A stretch of 11,521 bases of DNA from an uncultured Clostridia bacterium (GTDB taxonomy: Bacteria; Bacillota; Clostridia; HGM11514), in assembly GCA_934489915.1 (NCBI GenBank), contig CAKSSZ010000034.1, positions 1 to 11,521 on the forward strand, in the 5' to 3' direction. Positions 1 through 6,536 of the stretch are shown here, in pieces. A model generated the notes under the pieces. The model had not been told where the DNA came from and did no database searches. It saw only the letters and a list, made by a program, of their open reading frames with translations. Numbering within the stretch: the first letter of the stretch is position 1; each line of letters begins with the position of its first letter. A program made the position numbers and the translations under genes.

Positions 1-19
1 CTTTATATTATGGAATAGG

Positions 20-898
20 TTATGCGTTTACAAAATCGTTGATTAAATATTCGCCAATCTTGCGGCACCAGGCAGCGTAATCGGTCAATAACGCATCCGG
101 AACGCACCCATAAACCATTTCAAATGTTAGATCTCCCTTGTAACCGATTTCTTTGAGGGTTTTCATTCCCTTGTGCCAATCGGTATTCCCCATAAAGGGG
201 AGCGAGTGCATGTCTAAATTCCAATGATTATCGTGGACGTGGGTGGAGATGATCTTCTTTCCGACCTTTTCCATTTCTTCAAACTGATTGTCTCCGTGGG
301 CTACTCTTGCATGGCCAAAGTCCCAGCAAATCCCCACGATCGGGTCGTTAAACTTGGATACGATATCGTCCAGCTCGCTGACGTAGGAGGTGAACCTTGC
401 CCGTTTCCCGGCTGGCGCCCGATCTTCAAAGAGGGTTTCCATAGCAATTTTGACGTTGCATTTTTTCGCATGCTCTACCACGGGGGCATAGATTTCATAA
501 ATGATATTGAGTACCTCATCGTATTGAAACCGATATTCCGGATCGTAGTAAGTATCTGCGTGCACCACCATGTTATCTGCTCCAAATATTTTGGTGATTT
601 CCACAGATTTGATCAAATCGGAAATGAACTGTTCCCGACTAATTCTGAAAAAGTCATATCTTGCATGTGTTTGATTGATTTGGATTCCTAAGCCGTCACA
701 ATATTCTTTATACCGCTGCGCATCCTCTTGATATTGCGCACGTAAGGCAAAATTTTGTTCCGGCGTTTGATCTGTCAACCCTACGTCAATGACATGAAAT
801 CCGCATGATTTGCAAATGCTCGCTGCTTCTTCATAGGAGCGTTTTTGATCGCTGCCGTACTTTTTTCTGAAATAACCTTCGTTCGTTGCTAATCTCAT
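20..898 (-). CDS. Sugar phosphate isomerase/epimerase, xylose-isomerase-like TIM barrel
   Basis: The 292-residue protein belongs to the AP-endonuclease-2/xylose-isomerase-like TIM-barrel superfamily, whose members are metal-dependent sugar isomerases, epimerases, inosose dehydratases or keto-sugar lyases. Candidate metal ligands sit at the usual strand ends: E154 in AMETLFED, D193 and H196 in CWDFGHA, H220/H222 in STHVHDN and E260 in LTFEM. There is no signal peptide or membrane segment, so it should be cytoplasmic. I chose ATG at 898 over the in-frame TTG at 901 because a GGAGG (907-911) lies 8 nt before the ATG but only 5 nt before the TTG. It is the third visible gene of the operon, 18 to 21 nt after the dehydrogenase, so it probably acts on a substrate or product of the two redox enzymes. 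The exact reaction cannot be read from the sequence; IolE/IolI-like, ketose 3-epimerase-like or C-glycoside-lyase-like roles all remain possible. Family assignment is firm, function is not. Confidence 0.88.
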   Translation of the reverse strand: MRLATNEGYFRKKYGSDQKRSYEEAASICKSCGFHVIDVGLTDQTPEQNFALRAQYQEDAQRYKEYCDGLGIQINQTHARYDFFRISREQFISDLIKSVEITKIFGADNMVVHADTYYDPEYRFQYDEVLNIIYEIYAPVVEHAKKCNVKIAMETLFEDRAPAGKRARFTSYVSELDDIVSKFNDPIVGICWDFGHARVAHGDNQFEEMEKVGKKIISTHVHDNHWNLDMHSLPFMGNTDWHKGMKTLKEIGYKGDLTFEMVYGCVPDALLTDYAAWCRKIGEYLINDFVNA

Positions 899-919
899 CA
901 AGCCATCCTCCCATCTTTG

Positions 920-2167
920 TTATTTGCATATTTCATCAATCATGCCCAGATCCCACAGCAAACGAGCCAATACATATTTATCCCGCATCTCTTTGCTTGC
1001 CTTCACGGTCATGGCAATTTCAGCGTCATTCATGGGCTGATCTCCCAGAGTGACAGGCAATTCCGCTTTTTGGAATACTTCTTCCATCTTTTCGTTCGTC
1101 GGCAGGTCTTCTTTGATGATTTGAATGATTTCATCCCAGTGATCCAGGATGATATCCAGCCGTTTATGATGTTTTTGACAATCGTATTTTCTTTCTTTGG
1201 TTTCAAGCGCAATCAACGGTTCTGCTGCCTTTCCCAAAAAGGTTCGCAGCTGCGTGTTCCAAGCTTCAAGATCAAAGTTCTCTGCATATTGCAGCGCTTT
1301 TTCCCGATCCGGTACGACATTTTCTAACCGGTGGTACAGTGCAACGCAGATTTTAGCGGTAATGCCTACCTGGGAACCGTGAAGAATGGTGGGAGTGCCG
1401 AATTCCACGCCGCGCATATCCCACATATGAGACATATAGTGTTCTCCGCCGGAGGCTGGGCGGGTCATGCCGGCAAGCACCATGCTTTCACCGGTCGTGA
1501 TCAGCCCTTCAAACAAATGCTTGACGGCCGTTTCATCTCTTTGAATCAGTTTGTCTGCGTCGGCAACGCACTGCTCCACTGCCTGCCTTACATTGTTTGC
1601 AATTTCTTCATAATAGGGTTCGCCAATGATGATATGTGCAATTTTCCATTCGCAAAGGCTGATGTATTTTGAAAGCATCTCCCCCAGACCGGCTTTCAGC
1701 ATCCGCAAGGGAGCGTTTTTGATAATTCCGGTATCGGCAATAATGACATCGGCACATTTGGACGGGATGGTCACTTTTAATCCGTCCCGAAGCATTGCCG
1801 AGAGAGGGGAGGCATATCCGTCCATGGGTGCTGTTGCAACAATAATATATTTTGTACTTGTACAATGAGAAATCAATTTACAAATGTCGTTAATCACGCC
1901 GGAGCCGATTCCGATCAGTAGATCAATGTCCTTGGTATATTGCAGCAATACTGATCCTACCGCCCGTTCATCCGGTTCCAGGTGCTGATCTTGAAAAATA
2001 TAAGAGGCTGTTTCGATCTTTTGATCATCCAAAATTTTTAAGATTTGCTCGCCTACCAGAGGGAAGGTGTTTGCGTCTCCTACCAAAAGCGCATGGGATG
2101 TTTTGAATTCTTGCGCAAAATCTTTTATTTTTTGGATGGCACCGCTTCCCACGATACAATTTTTCAT
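920..2167 (-). CDS. Glycerol-1-phosphate dehydrogenase/AraM family dehydrogenase
   Basis: The 415-residue protein belongs to the iron-containing alcohol dehydrogenase-like fold, subfamily sn-glycerol-1-phosphate dehydrogenase (EgsA/AraM), which reduces dihydroxyacetone phosphate or related substrates with NAD(P)H and a divalent metal. The dinucleotide loop GIGSGVIND is at residues 86-94 and the family motif TAPMDGYAS at 112-120. Candidate metal ligands are residue 163 in GLGEM, H243 in GGEH and H263 in LHG. As I recall the family, position 163 is usually Asp; here it is Glu. The ATG at 2167 follows an AAGGAGG (2179-2185) with an 11-nt spacer; this site partly abuts the stop codon of the upstream oxidoreductase gene, so the two are tightly coupled. 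No heptaprenylglyceryl-phosphate synthase is visible nearby, so a lipid role is unsupported and a sugar/polyol phosphate role, as suggested for AraM in the arabinose operon, fits the neighbours better. Substrate is unknown. Confidence 0.88.
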   Translation of the reverse strand: MKNCIVGSGAIQKIKDFAQEFKTSHALLVGDANTFPLVGEQILKILDDQKIETASYIFQDQHLEPDERAVGSVLLQYTKDIDLLIGIGSGVINDICKLISHCTSTKYIIVATAPMDGYASPLSAMLRDGLKVTIPSKCADVIIADTGIIKNAPLRMLKAGLGEMLSKYISLCEWKIAHIIIGEPYYEEIANNVRQAVEQCVADADKLIQRDETAVKHLFEGLITTGESMVLAGMTRPASGGEHYMSHMWDMRGVEFGTPTILHGSQVGITAKICVALYHRLENVVPDREKALQYAENFDLEAWNTQLRTFLGKAAEPLIALETKERKYDCQKHHKRLDIILDHWDEIIQIIKEDLPTNEKMEEVFQKAELPVTLGDQPMNDAEIAMTVKASKEMRDKYVLARLLWDLGMIDEICK

Positions 2168-2185
2168 TGCTTGTTCTTCCTCCTT

Positions 2186-4045
2186 TTATTCGTATGCCCG
2201 TACTTCAAAAACGGTGGCGTCTTCTGCGCCGTTGGTTGCAATGACGTGCAGTTCAACCGCATCACAGTTGACTGCGTCAAACCGGTGAATCCGATGACGC
2301 TGATAATTCCCGCGGACCGGTATGGTCTGAAGAACGGTTTGCTTATTTTTCAGCACGATGTTATAATCACGAACCAACTCAGGCGGAATTCCGGGACGCT
2401 GCTGCTTTTGTCTGTTGGGCGCCATGGTGACGCGGATGGGGTAGTGAAAATCAGAGTGGAAGGTGAACCGTAATTCAGAGATTTTCTGCGGTTTTACCCA
2501 TTGCATGAAAAGCTGTTCTCCTTCCTTTGACAATCCGTCGGATACCCATCCGTGCATTTCTTCTCCGATTCTCCGGGAAACCCCGTCGATAACCTTAGCG
2601 GGCTCGCATCCGGGTTTGTGAGAGGTTGCGCTGATTTCGGCAGTTCTTGCCAAATCTCTGCAATCGGTATTTTTGATATTGGGGAGGAAGCCGTCGTCCT
2701 TTAAAATTAGCTGCTGCAGTTCGGAAATGTGAGCTGCCAGCTCCCGCGGTGCGCATTGATATTTGGTGCACAGAGCTGCCGCCGCTCCTACCGCCTGCCC
2801 GCCGATGGCACAGCAGCCAATGATTCTCGTGCTGCACATACCAAGCTTGGTGGCGCTGATATCTCTTCCTGCCATAAACAGATTATTAATATTTTTGGAA
2901 TAGTAGCTTCTGTAAGGGATGGTATAAATACCGTCAAAGAAGTAGCAGTCTCCGGAAGGATGCCGATCCAGATCTAACAGACCGTGCGCTGTGTGCAAAT
3001 CCACGCACCAGCCACCATAGCAAACGGCGTCATCAAACATTTTATTCGAAAGAATATCAGTTTCGGACAAAAGGTAGTCCCCTACAAGTCTCCGGGATTC
3101 CCGGGTTCCGGGCAGCATTCCTACCCACTCTAACTCATAATTTTCCGCATTATGATCTCCTCCGTTTTTAATATGATCCCATACGCCGTATAAGCTGGCA
3201 ACCAAGTCATCTCGGATATTTTCATAATCTGTAATGATATCGTCGGTATCTCCCATTAATTCAATCCAGAAATAGCCGTAATCCACGCCTTTTGCAGAAA
3301 TCCCGCCTGTTTTTTCATTCTTTTCCGGATCCAGGCAAGTGGAATAATCTACTTTTTGGTTGGCGCTGTGCATACGGTATTTTAAATCCTCTTCCGTAAA
3401 TTTTTTTGCAAAAGAAGGGGGCGTGAAGGGGACGGGATGCCCCATATTCCGAGCGCGGAAAAAGATGGTGTTGCCCATGCGTTCATTGTTGCCTTCGGCA
3501 GGAGCGTGGGGTTCTCCTGTTTCTGTTTTGGATTCGCTTCCTTGCCGATATTCAGCTCCGGCATAATATCCCAGGGTACCGTTTCCGGTGCTGTCGATAA
3601 AAATCGGCGCAACAAACCGGAACCGCATTTCCGTTGTTTCCTGAACACAGTGAATTGCTGTAATCCGATCGCTCTCGGCTTCACAGTCATACATTACAGT
3701 GTTAAAATATACGGTTAAGTTTTCTTGCTTTTTGACCGCCTCAAACAGAATTAAATCCCAGGTGGAATAGCAGAAATTATCGTTTCTGGCTTTGTTTTCA
3801 AGCATAAGCTCGTATAAAATTCCGGATTCAGCATAATCGGGCTTTTCCAGGCTGTGATCTGCTCCGGAAATATGTACCCGGATTTCACTGGAGGCATTGC
3901 CGCCCAGCACCGGTCTTGCGTGAATCAGAGCGGTATTTGCTCCGTTGCGTGCCGCCTCCGTTGCGGCGCACACACCCGCCATTCCGCCACCGACTACGAT
4001 TACATCATAGTGCTTTTCACAGTACCTTTCTTGCATTCGTTGCAT
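2186..4045 (-). CDS. FAD-dependent oxidoreductase with C-terminal discoidin-like domain
   Basis: The 619-residue protein is an FAD-dependent oxidoreductase of the FAD_oxidored (PF12831-like) type. An N-terminal beta-alpha-beta nucleotide fold carries GGGMAG at residues 19-24, followed by a PVLGGNASSEIR segment typical of the family. The C-terminal end of the FAD domain (about residues 380-415) has NLFMAGRDISAT, STRIIG and GGQAVGAAAA, which normally close over the flavin. Residues about 462-619 form a separate module with ISATS, VIDG, GWVSD and a beta-rich tail, resembling an F5/8 type C (discoidin) carbohydrate-binding fold. There is no signal peptide, so it should be cytoplasmic. An upstream ATG at 4105 is possible, but ATG at 4045 is better: AAGGAG (4056-4061) lies 10 nt before it, and the 20 extra codons would read through that site. 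It is the first gene of the operon. The substrate is unknown; a sugar, polyol or glycoside is inferred from the neighbours and the extra domain. Confidence 0.85.
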   Translation of the reverse strand: MQRMQERYCEKHYDVIVVGGGMAGVCAATEAARNGANTALIHARPVLGGNASSEIRVHISGADHSLEKPDYAESGILYELMLENKARNDNFCYSTWDLILFEAVKKQENLTVYFNTVMYDCEAESDRITAIHCVQETTEMRFRFVAPIFIDSTGNGTLGYYAGAEYRQGSESKTETGEPHAPAEGNNERMGNTIFFRARNMGHPVPFTPPSFAKKFTEEDLKYRMHSANQKVDYSTCLDPEKNEKTGGISAKGVDYGYFWIELMGDTDDIITDYENIRDDLVASLYGVWDHIKNGGDHNAENYELEWVGMLPGTRESRRLVGDYLLSETDILSNKMFDDAVCYGGWCVDLHTAHGLLDLDRHPSGDCYFFDGIYTIPYRSYYSKNINNLFMAGRDISATKLGMCSTRIIGCCAIGGQAVGAAAALCTKYQCAPRELAAHISELQQLILKDDGFLPNIKNTDCRDLARTAEISATSHKPGCEPAKVIDGVSRRIGEEMHGWVSDGLSKEGEQLFMQWVKPQKISELRFTFHSDFHYPIRVTMAPNRQKQQRPGIPPELVRDYNIVLKNKQTVLQTIPVRGNYQRHRIHRFDAVNCDAVELHVIATNGAEDATVFEVRAYE

Positions 4046-4069
4046 CAGACACCATCTCCTTGTTTGTAA

Positions 4070-4083
4070 TGATAACGAAAACT
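4070..4083. promoter_or_regulatory. Possible cre-like / LacI-family operator in the leader
   Basis: The plus-strand sequence TGATAACGAAAACT matches the catabolite-responsive-element pattern TGWNANCGNTNWCA except at two positions (10 and 14). It would sit a few bases downstream of the predicted start near 4087, a common place for a repressor roadblock. The match is imperfect and the region is AT-rich, so this is only a candidate. Confidence 0.2.
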
Positions 4084-4093
4084 TATAGATGAC

Positions 4094-4122
4094 ATTATAC
4101 CACAAAAAAAATGTTCTGTCAA
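4094..4122 (-). promoter_or_regulatory. Consensus sigma-A promoter of the oxidoreductase operon
   Basis: On the minus strand a perfect TTGACA (4117-4122) and a perfect TATAAT (4094-4099) are separated by exactly 17 nt, and a TGG directly before the -10 box also makes an extended -10. Transcription should start near 4087, giving a leader of about 42 nt to the ATG at 4045. It lies between the terminator of the upstream phosphoribosyltransferase gene and the oxidoreductase gene, so the three-gene operon is an independent unit. A promoter this strong before likely catabolic genes implies repression when not needed. Seen directly; activity is inferred. Confidence 0.85.
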
Positions 4123-4131
4123 ATATTTAAC
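4118..4131. promoter_or_regulatory. Palindrome overlapping the -35 box
   Basis: GTCAAATATTTAAC is an imperfect inverted repeat in which six of seven base pairs match, and it overlaps the -35 hexamer of the oxidoreductase operon. Its position would allow a repressor to block RNA polymerase. AT-rich palindromes occur by chance, so confidence is low. Confidence 0.2.
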
Positions 4132-4153
4132 AAAAAAATTGACGCTGCAGCCG

Positions 4154-4197
4154 ACAAAAAATTCCCGGCTGCACTCTGTATGTGCGGCCGGGAATTT
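4154..4197 (-). terminator. Intrinsic terminator of the phosphoribosyltransferase gene
   Basis: An 11-bp perfect stem pairs AAATTCCCGGC (4159-4169) with GCCGGGAATTT (4187-4197). It continues inward through one T-G wobble and four more pairs (4171-4174 with 4182-4185) to a 7-nt loop. On the minus strand the stem is followed by a run of six T residues (4156-4161). It lies 14 nt beyond the stop codon of the phosphoribosyltransferase gene, the expected place. The plus-strand side has no uninterrupted T run, so it is oriented for minus-strand transcripts. Confidence 0.9.
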
Positions 4198-4210
4198 ATA
4201 TGCTTTTTGC

Positions 4211-4774
4211 TTATGCTTCCATCACAGTTCCGTCCGAGTGAAAGAGAGGGAGCTTTTGCAGATAGGTTAAATCTTCTCTGCCGATTGCGTCTCCTTCAGC
4301 CAGCACGCACATTTTCCCCACAATCTTGCCGCCTGCCAAGGCAACCAACTGCTCCAGGGCAGCTAAGGATTCTCCGGTGCTGACCACATCGTCTACAATC
4401 AAAATCCGTTTTCCCCGCAGAAGTGCCGCATCCTCGCCACCTAGGTAAAGCGTTTGTTCTGCGGCGGTGGTGATGGAATCTACCCGTGCGGTAATGACGT
4501 CTGTCATATAGACCTTTTCCGCCTTGCGTGCAACAATATAATTTGAGGCATTTTCCTGCCTTGCCATTTCATACAGCAAGGGGACTCCCTTACATTCTGC
4601 TGTGATCATAATATCATGCTCCGGCGCAAGCTTTAAAAGCTCTGCCGCACAGGTCTTTGTGATTTCAACATCGCCAAACATAATAAACGCAGCAATGGAG
4701 ACGGTATCGCTGACAGGATACAAAGTCAGCTCCCGTTTTAAGCCTGCAATTTCAATGGGATAAGTATGATTCAT
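4211..4774 (-). CDS. Purine-type phosphoribosyltransferase (Apt-like, type I)
   Basis: The 187-residue protein is a type I phosphoribosyltransferase, a cytoplasmic enzyme class joining a nucleobase to PRPP to make a nucleotide. The PRPP-binding signature ILIVDDVVSTGES is at residues 124-136, with the two acidic residues D128-D129. The T58-A-E-C-K-G loop and the ARK at 82-84 resemble the adenine/xanthine phosphoribosyltransferase group (COG0503-like). Length is close to that of Apt and Xpt. The N-terminal 45 residues differ from classical Apt as I recall it, so the base specificity is open; a regulatory PurR-like role is less likely because no DNA-binding domain is present. ATG at 4774 is preceded by AAAGGA (4785-4790) with a 10-nt spacer. 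It has its own promoter and terminator and appears monocistronic, so its position beside the redox operon is probably not functional. Confidence 0.82.
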   Translation of the reverse strand: MNHTYPIEIAGLKRELTLYPVSDTVSIAAFIMFGDVEITKTCAAELLKLAPEHDIMITAECKGVPLLYEMARQENASNYIVARKAEKVYMTDVITARVDSITTAAEQTLYLGGEDAALLRGKRILIVDDVVSTGESLAALEQLVALAGGKIVGKMCVLAEGDAIGREDLTYLQKLPLFHSDGTVMEA

Positions 4775-4821
4775 GGTACATTCGTCCTTTCAGGATAGTA
4801 TAAAAAAACACCAACAAATCT

Positions 4822-4849
4822 ATCATATCACAAATAAAAAAAATGTCAA
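4822..4849 (-). promoter_or_regulatory. Sigma-A promoter of the phosphoribosyltransferase gene
   Basis: The minus strand has a perfect TTGACA (4844-4849), a 16-nt T-rich spacer and TATGAT (4822-4827), with TGA directly before the -10 box forming an extended -10. Predicted start is near 4815, giving a leader of about 40 nt. No hairpin or purine-riboswitch-like fold is evident in that short leader. Confidence 0.78.
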
Positions 4850-4876
4850 GAGAAATAAGATTTATTTTTGTTTTTT

Positions 4877-4906
4877 GGATAAAAAATAGTGGTTTTGCGG
4901 ACAATA
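4877..4906 (+). promoter_or_regulatory. Candidate sigma-G-like (forespore) promoter of the ger operon
   Basis: GGATA (4877-4881) resembles the sigma-G -35 pattern GHATR with one mismatch, and GACAATA (4900-4906) resembles the -10 pattern CATWHTA with two mismatches; the spacer is 18 nt. No good TTGACA/TATAAT pair is seen in the 4850-4937 interval. Receptor operons of the gerA family are forespore-expressed in Bacillus, which supports the reading. The sequence is AT-rich and the match imperfect, so this is a candidate only. Confidence 0.4.
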
Positions 4907-4937
4907 AGCAGAGAATTTGTAGTCGGGAAGGATGCAT

Positions 4938-6536
4938 ATGTTTTCAAAAATAAAAAAGCTGTTTTTTCGTCAGACGAGTGAAAAAAAGAAGGAATTTATG
5001 CTTCCGCCTTATCCGGAGCAAAAGGATACGCCCGTCAAGGAGCAAGCAGTATCTGCAAAATTGGAACGGAATCTGCATTTTATCAGGCAGCGGTTTTGCA
5101 TGCCTGAAAACCAGGACATGATCCTGCGGGAATTCACCTTGAAAAACAGCGTGAAGGCTTTTCTCATTCAGATTGACGGGATGGTCAAATCCACTACCGT
5201 GAATGAATTTATTTTAAAGCCGCTGCTGCAGGAGGATTGGGCAAATGGGGTGTTCTCCCGGCAGATTAACGATGTGATCCAGATCAATGACCTTTCTCAT
5301 AGCGATCAGATGTCAGATGTGGTGGATCGGGTTCTGATGGGGGACACGGCCGTGTTTTTTGATGGGATTGCAAAGGCTTACCTTTGTGAAACCAAAGGCT
5401 TTGAAAAGCGGAGTGTGGGGAAAGCGGAAAACGAGAGCAGCATTAAGGGTTCTCAGGAGGCGTTTTCAGAAAGTATTCGTACCAATACCACCCTGATCCG
5501 CCGGATTGTGCGCAGCCCGGATTTGGTGACGGAGTTTATCCCAATCGGAGAGATCAACCACACCCCCTGCGCAGTGATGTATCTGAAGGGACTGACCAAT
5601 CCTGCGTTGGTGGAGGAAGTACGTCGCAGGCTGAAGGGACTGAGCAGTGAATTTTTATACGGCTCCGGCATGGTGGAGCAAATGATAGAGGACGGACCCT
5701 TTCGGGTGCTGCCAAATCTGCTTTCTACCGAGCGGCCGGATGCAGCTGCGCTCCATTTATGTCAGGGGCGGGTTGTGATCTTAACGGACGGTACGCCGGA
5801 GGCGTTGATTTTACCGGTGGGGATTGTCAATCTGATCAAGTCCCCGGAGGACGCTCAGCTGCGGTGGCAATATGCCACGGTGAATCGGGTTACCCGGGCG
5901 GTTGCCATTTTGTTTTCCGCTACGCTGCCCGGATTTTTTGTCGCAATCGTTAATTTTCACCGGGGAATGATTCCTACCGAATTGCTGATTGCCATTGCCA
6001 AAACCCAGGAAAATGTTCCCTTGCCTGCAATGGTGGAAATATTGATGATGGAATTTACCTTTGAGCTAATTCGAGAGGCGGGAATTCGTGTGCCCGGTGT
6101 GGTCGGGAATACCATTGGAATTGTCGGGGGACTGATTTTAGGGCAGGCGGCGGTTTCTGCCAATTTAATCAGCCCGATCACCATCATTGTGATTGCCATG
6201 ACGGGGTTATCCAGCTTTGCTATTCCGGATTTGTCTTTTGCGTTTGGCATCCGCTTGTTTCGGGTGTTGTTGATTTTGCTGGCGGGCAGTTATGGATTTG
6301 TAGGAATGGGGTTAGGCATTGTGGCGGCAGGCGGGCTGACCTGTGCGCAGAAAAATTTTGGCGTTGGAGAATTTAGTCCGGTTTCGCCAAAAACAAAGAG
6401 CCGATCATATTTTGTGTTTGCGCCCCCTCCCTGGAAAAAGGAGTTTCGGCCGGATGAGGTGAATTCAGCCCGGGAGCGAAATCAGCCGGATATTTCAAGA
6501 CGGTGGCTGTTAGGGGGGAGGAAGCGCCATGAATGA
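4938..6536 (+). CDS. gerKA: Spore germinant receptor subunit A (GerA/GerKA family)
   Basis: The 532-residue protein is an A subunit of a GerA-type germinant receptor, which sits in the spore inner membrane and helps detect nutrients and release ions. Residues 1 to about 315 form the hydrophilic domain. From about 320 the family's membrane region follows: a first helix through LFSATLPGFFVAIV, the hallmark GMIPTELLIAIAKTQENVP, then EFTFELIREAGIRVPG, GLILGQAAVSANLISP and two more hydrophobic helices to about residue 470. The last 60 residues are a basic, proline-containing cytoplasmic tail. ATG at 4932 is in frame but directly abuts the GGGAAGG (4925-4931); ATG at 4938 has a workable 5 to 6-nt spacer and gives MFSKIKKLFF, so I prefer it. 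It is first in an A-B-C-D operon and overlaps the B gene by 8 nt. The gene symbol follows the family, not proven orthology to B. subtilis GerK. Confidence 0.93.
   Translation: MFSKIKKLFFRQTSEKKKEFMLPPYPEQKDTPVKEQAVSAKLERNLHFIRQRFCMPENQDMILREFTLKNSVKAFLIQIDGMVKSTTVNEFILKPLLQEDWANGVFSRQINDVIQINDLSHSDQMSDVVDRVLMGDTAVFFDGIAKAYLCETKGFEKRSVGKAENESSIKGSQEAFSESIRTNTTLIRRIVRSPDLVTEFIPIGEINHTPCAVMYLKGLTNPALVEEVRRRLKGLSSEFLYGSGMVEQMIEDGPFRVLPNLLSTERPDAAALHLCQGRVVILTDGTPEALILPVGIVNLIKSPEDAQLRWQYATVNRVTRAVAILFSATLPGFFVAIVNFHRGMIPTELLIAIAKTQENVPLPAMVEILMMEFTFELIREAGIRVPGVVGNTIGIVGGLILGQAAVSANLISPITIIVIAMTGLSSFAIPDLSFAFGIRLFRVLLILLAGSYGFVGMGLGIVAAGGLTCAQKNFGVGEFSPVSPKTKSRSYFVFAPPPWKKEFRPDEVNSARERNQPDISRRWLLGGRKRHE

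Noticed and set aside
224..691. 155-codon plus-strand frame opposite the TIM-barrel gene
   Set aside because: It is antisense to a well-supported enzyme gene and its product has no domain features.
4046..4105. Upstream extension of the FAD oxidoreductase to ATG 4105
   Set aside because: The extension lacks a ribosome binding site, runs over the AAGGAG used by the internal start, and the predicted mRNA starts near 4087, after that ATG.
4752..4937. 61-codon minus-strand frame upstream of the phosphoribosyltransferase
   Set aside because: It spans the divergent promoter region, overlaps the phosphoribosyltransferase start and has no ribosome binding site or recognisable product.
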